The notes under the pieces are model-generated. The model worked only from the letters and a program-made list of their open reading frames with translations, did not search any database and had not been told where the DNA came from. Made by a program: the position numbers and the translations under genes. Shown here piece after piece: positions 61,788-64,000 of a stretch of DNA of 64,000 bases (position 1 is its first letter; each line of letters starts with the position of its first letter). The DNA is from Marasmitruncus massiliensis (GTDB taxonomy: Bacteria; Bacillota; Clostridia; Oscillospirales; Ruminococcaceae): contig NZ_FYDE01000005.1 in NCBI RefSeq assembly GCF_900186535.1, forward strand, positions 410,895-474,894, given 5' to 3'.

Positions 61788-62864
61788 TTACGCCTTTAAA
61801 ATTGCGTTTACGGTATCATAAAGTCCGTCGGTCCAAGCTCCGCAAATTTCCGGATCTTCATAGAATTTAAGCGCAGCTTGACGGAACAGTTCTTTTTCTT
61901 CCGCGGTGGGCTCGTAAATGGTCACACCGTCGGCGATCAGCTTCTCCCGCACTTCCTGCTCTGCAGCCGCCTGGAAATCATTGTTTTTCACGCCGGCTTC
62001 TTCAGCGGTTTCCACCAAAAGTTTCTGCTGTTCCGGAGTCAGGCTGTTAAAAAAGTCTGTGCCCACTGTCCAGGTTGTAAAATTCTTTACATGTCCGTCC
62101 AGAACAAGATATTTTGCAACTTCCTGGAATTTTCCGTTATAAAGAACCGGCAGCGGATTTTCCAGCCCGTCAATGGTTCCCTGCTGTAACGCGGTATAAA
62201 CATCTCCCAGCGCCATAGGGGTAGGGGTTGCACCAAGAACATCGAAGCCCTTTATGAAGATAATGCTGTTCGCAACACGGATCTTCATTCCCTTTAAGTC
62301 ATCCGGAGTATGTACCGGCTTTTTCGTCAGGGTGTGCCGTTCGCCATAAACCCAGTTGGATGCCAGTATTTTCAGCCCCGCATCCTCGAGCTTTTTACTT
62401 TGCTCCTGATACCAGTCGCTCTTTGTCAGCTTCCAGCATTCGTCCCAGGAATCGAAAAGATAAGGGCCAAAGACGATTCCGAAATCAGGAACGCCACGCT
62501 CTGCGTAAAACGCACCGTCCGCTATGGTGCATACCGGTGCACCTGCAAGCATCTGGTCGATCAGATCGGTTTTACTTCCCAGCTGGCTGGAAGGAAACAG
62601 CTCGACTTTCATGGACCCGCCGCTTTTTTCTTCCAGAAGCTTTTTCCACTCGTTGCATGCAAGGTCAATCGGTTCGCCAGGATTATTCTCATACGCAATT
62701 TGCAGCAGGACGGGCTCGGCCCCTTCCGCCGCCGACTGGCTGGCAGAGGATGGCTGCTGCTGTGAAGAAGACGCGGAGGATGCCGGCTTGGAACCGCAGG
62801 CACTCAATAAACCGGCAGTCAATGAGATTGCCAAAACAGAAGACAAGAATGCTTTTAATTTCAT
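61788..62864 (-). CDS. dctP: TRAP transporter solute-binding lipoprotein (DctP family), third system
   Basis: 358 residues. Lipoprotein signal (AISLTAGLLSACGSK), Ser/Gln-rich linker, then the DctP fold with SSQLGSKTDLIDQMLAG and DDLKGMKIRVANSIIFIKGF, carrying the carboxylate-clamping Arg. Operon with a zinc alcohol dehydrogenase upstream and dctQM downstream, so its ligand is probably a sugar acid oxidised by that enzyme. Confidence 0.94.
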   Translation of the reverse strand: MKLKAFLSSVLAISLTAGLLSACGSKPASSASSSQQQPSSASQSAAEGAEPVLLQIAYENNPGEPIDLACNEWKKLLEEKSGGSMKVELFPSSQLGSKTDLIDQMLAGAPVCTIADGAFYAERGVPDFGIVFGPYLFDSWDECWKLTKSDWYQEQSKKLEDAGLKILASNWVYGERHTLTKKPVHTPDDLKGMKIRVANSIIFIKGFDVLGATPTPMALGDVYTALQQGTIDGLENPLPVLYNGKFQEVAKYLVLDGHVKNFTTWTVGTDFFNSLTPEQQKLLVETAEEAGVKNNDFQAAAEQEVREKLIADGVTIYEPTAEEKELFRQAALKFYEDPEICGAWTDGLYDTVNAILKA

Positions 62865-62895
62865 AGTTTCTCCTCACTTTCAATAGCTGGTGATG

Positions 62896-63915
62896 TCATT
62901 CCATGGTTATAACGGCTTTAAAGACTTCTCCTCCTTTAGAAATCCATTCTTCAAGAGCTTCTTTTGATTGATTAAAAGAAGCTTCATGGGTAATAAATCG
63001 TTCCGGGAACAGCTTTTTCTGGGCAATGCAGTCGATCACATATAAGAAATCTTCCCTGCGGGCACCACGGCTCCCAACCAATTCTGCCTCACGCTTATGA
63101 AAATCCAGATGGCGGAAGGTCAGATCAGCCTGCCAGATTCCAACATATACCATGCGTCCGCCCTGGCAGAGGTTTTGAATGTTGGCCTCCATTGAACGGT
63201 TGTTTCCTGTTGAATCAATAATTTTATCAGGGAAATCACCGTTTGTTAACTCGGCAAGCAAATTGCGATAGTCAGATGCAAGCGGATTGAGCGGCTGTTC
63301 ATATCCAAAGCGTTCTTTTACAAATGCTCTTCGCTTTTCATCTGTATCAGCGATTAACACACGGGCGCCATAGGTTTTCGCTATTTCTGCCGCGCCCAGA
63401 CCAATTGGTCCGGCCCCTGCTACAAGCACCGTTTCTCCCGGGTGTATTTGCGCTCTCCAGACCGCATGCGCGCTGATTGCAAGAGGCTCAATCACAGCCG
63501 CAGCACGCGCATCCATTCCATCCGGTATTTTAATTAAGTGCGAAATGGGGGCAGTGATATATTCTGCCATTGCGCCGTCCTTATGAACACCGTAAACAGT
63601 CAGATCTTCACAGCAGTTGCTTTTTCCTTTTCGGCACGCTATGCAGTGTCCGCAATTTAAATATGGTATCAGTACAACCCGATCACCCGGCAGAAATCCA
63701 CCATCGGCAGGAGCTTCAGCAATTTCACCGCAAACTTCATGCCCCATCACGCGCGGATAGGTAAGAAGTGCGTTTTCTCCTTTATAGGAATGAATATCGG
63801 ATCCGCAGACACTGACTGCGATTACACGAATCAGGGCTTCCTGCTCTCCCCTGACTGGCTTGTCATATTCCGCCATTTCAAGCTGATATTTCTCTTTCAG
63901 CAATAAAGCTTTCAT
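62896..63915 (-). CDS. Zinc-dependent medium-chain alcohol dehydrogenase (sugar-acid/polyol type)
   Basis: 339 residues. Catalytic zinc ligands in VCGSDIHSYKG, GHEVCGEIAE and the following Glu; structural zinc cysteines in GHCIACRKGKSNCC. NAD-binding motif VLVAGAGPIGLGAAEIA. Resembles RspB/LgoD-type L-galactonate or related sugar-acid dehydrogenases, but threitol or sorbitol members look similar. ATG 63915 follows GGAGGG closely. First gene of an operon with TRAP dctPQM, which suggests that the imported compound is oxidised at a secondary alcohol. Confidence 0.9.
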   Translation of the reverse strand: MKALLLKEKYQLEMAEYDKPVRGEQEALIRVIAVSVCGSDIHSYKGENALLTYPRVMGHEVCGEIAEAPADGGFLPGDRVVLIPYLNCGHCIACRKGKSNCCEDLTVYGVHKDGAMAEYITAPISHLIKIPDGMDARAAAVIEPLAISAHAVWRAQIHPGETVLVAGAGPIGLGAAEIAKTYGARVLIADTDEKRRAFVKERFGYEQPLNPLASDYRNLLAELTNGDFPDKIIDSTGNNRSMEANIQNLCQGGRMVYVGIWQADLTFRHLDFHKREAELVGSRGARREDFLYVIDCIAQKKLFPERFITHEASFNQSKEALEEWISKGGEVFKAVITME

Positions 63916-63954
63916 TTTTTCCCTCCCGATTGATATATTTGATTCATTTTTCAA

Positions 63955-63978
63955 AATGTTAAAAATTGTAACATTATA
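63955..63978 (-). promoter_or_regulatory. Promoter -10 and operator candidate of the dehydrogenase/TRAP operon
   Basis: Minus strand TATAAT (63978-63973); the matching -35 falls at the window edge. AATGTTA-N7-TAACATT (63955-63975) is a perfect 7-7-7 inverted repeat overlapping and following the -10, a likely repressor site. The regulator is outside the window. Confidence 0.5.
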
Positions 63979-64000
63979 GATGATTCGCAACCTGATTTGC

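Overview
The window reads as a chromosomal stretch of an anaerobic, fermentative Bacillota of the class Clostridia, plausibly a gut-type Oscillospirales/Lachnospirales member. This is inferred from family content and style: hybrid-cluster protein, DUF1667-type glycerol-3-phosphate oxidation, a BglG/LicT antiterminator with an RNA antiterminator site, PTS genes, lipoprotein solute-binding proteins, strong AGGAGG ribosome sites, frequent TTG/GTG starts and roughly balanced GC. I see no rRNA, tRNA, insertion sequence, prophage or CRISPR array. Almost everything is carbon uptake and catabolism packed into short operons, each with its own regulator.

Layout. 1-5.4 kb (minus): hexuronate-type operon, manA-like gene, TRAP transporter dctPQM and uxuA, with the start of a further gene cut off at the left edge. 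Its promoter carries a GntR-type TAGTATACTA palindrome. 5.7-7.0 kb (plus): VOC protein and plsY. 7.1-12.5 kb (minus): glycerol operon glpK-glpF-glpA-like-FAD oxidoreductase-DUF1667. 13-18 kb (plus): PTS-dependent dihydroxyacetone kinase operon dhaL-dhaM-HPr-EI-dhaK plus a DhaS-like regulator. 18-20.4 kb: aroD, a carboxymuconolactone-decarboxylase-like protein, a TetR regulator and a zinc-ribbon protein. 20.4-27.4 kb (minus): a complete D-allose operon, lacI-type regulator-alsB-alsA-alsC-alsE-alsK-rpiB. 27.6-28.4 kb: a CDP-alcohol phosphatidyltransferase and a remnant of a GyrI-like gene. 28.7-35.4 kb (plus): second LacI regulator, second TRAP transporter, a fucose/arabinose-isomerase-family enzyme and an AEC transporter. 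35.6-42.7 kb: oligopeptide ABC transporter, cupin and M24 peptidase. 42.7-45.2 kb: Crp/Fnr regulator and hcp. 45.4-48.4 kb: secreted helical protein divergent from an OmpR-type two-component system. 48.5-55.4 kb: self-contained N-acetylglucosamine PTS operon licT-crr-ptsI-ptsH-nagE-nagB-nagA behind a RAT/terminator. 55.5-58.2 kb: two unknown membrane proteins, then an ArsR regulator with a split permease. 58.2-59.7 kb (minus): metY with a leader peptide. 59.9-64 kb (minus): zinc alcohol dehydrogenase and third TRAP transporter.

How it works together. Sugar acids, allose, glycerol, dihydroxyacetone, peptides and amino sugars are each imported by a dedicated system and fed toward pentose-phosphate, DHAP or fructose-6-phosphate. 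Two separate EI/HPr pairs are embedded in the dha and nag operons. The nag HPr has Arg instead of the regulatory Ser46, while the dha HPr keeps it. In all five binding-protein operons an RNA hairpin follows the solute-binding-protein gene.

The most unusual points are two. First, a 10-G tract lies at the response-regulator/kinase junction, where a one-base length change would switch between an extended regulator, a canonical ATGA-coupled pair and an in-frame regulator-kinase fusion. Second, a 24-codon Cys-rich upstream ORF lies in the metY leader; its codons 20-22 are perfectly complementary to the metY start codon region, which suggests a cysteine-sensing translational switch.
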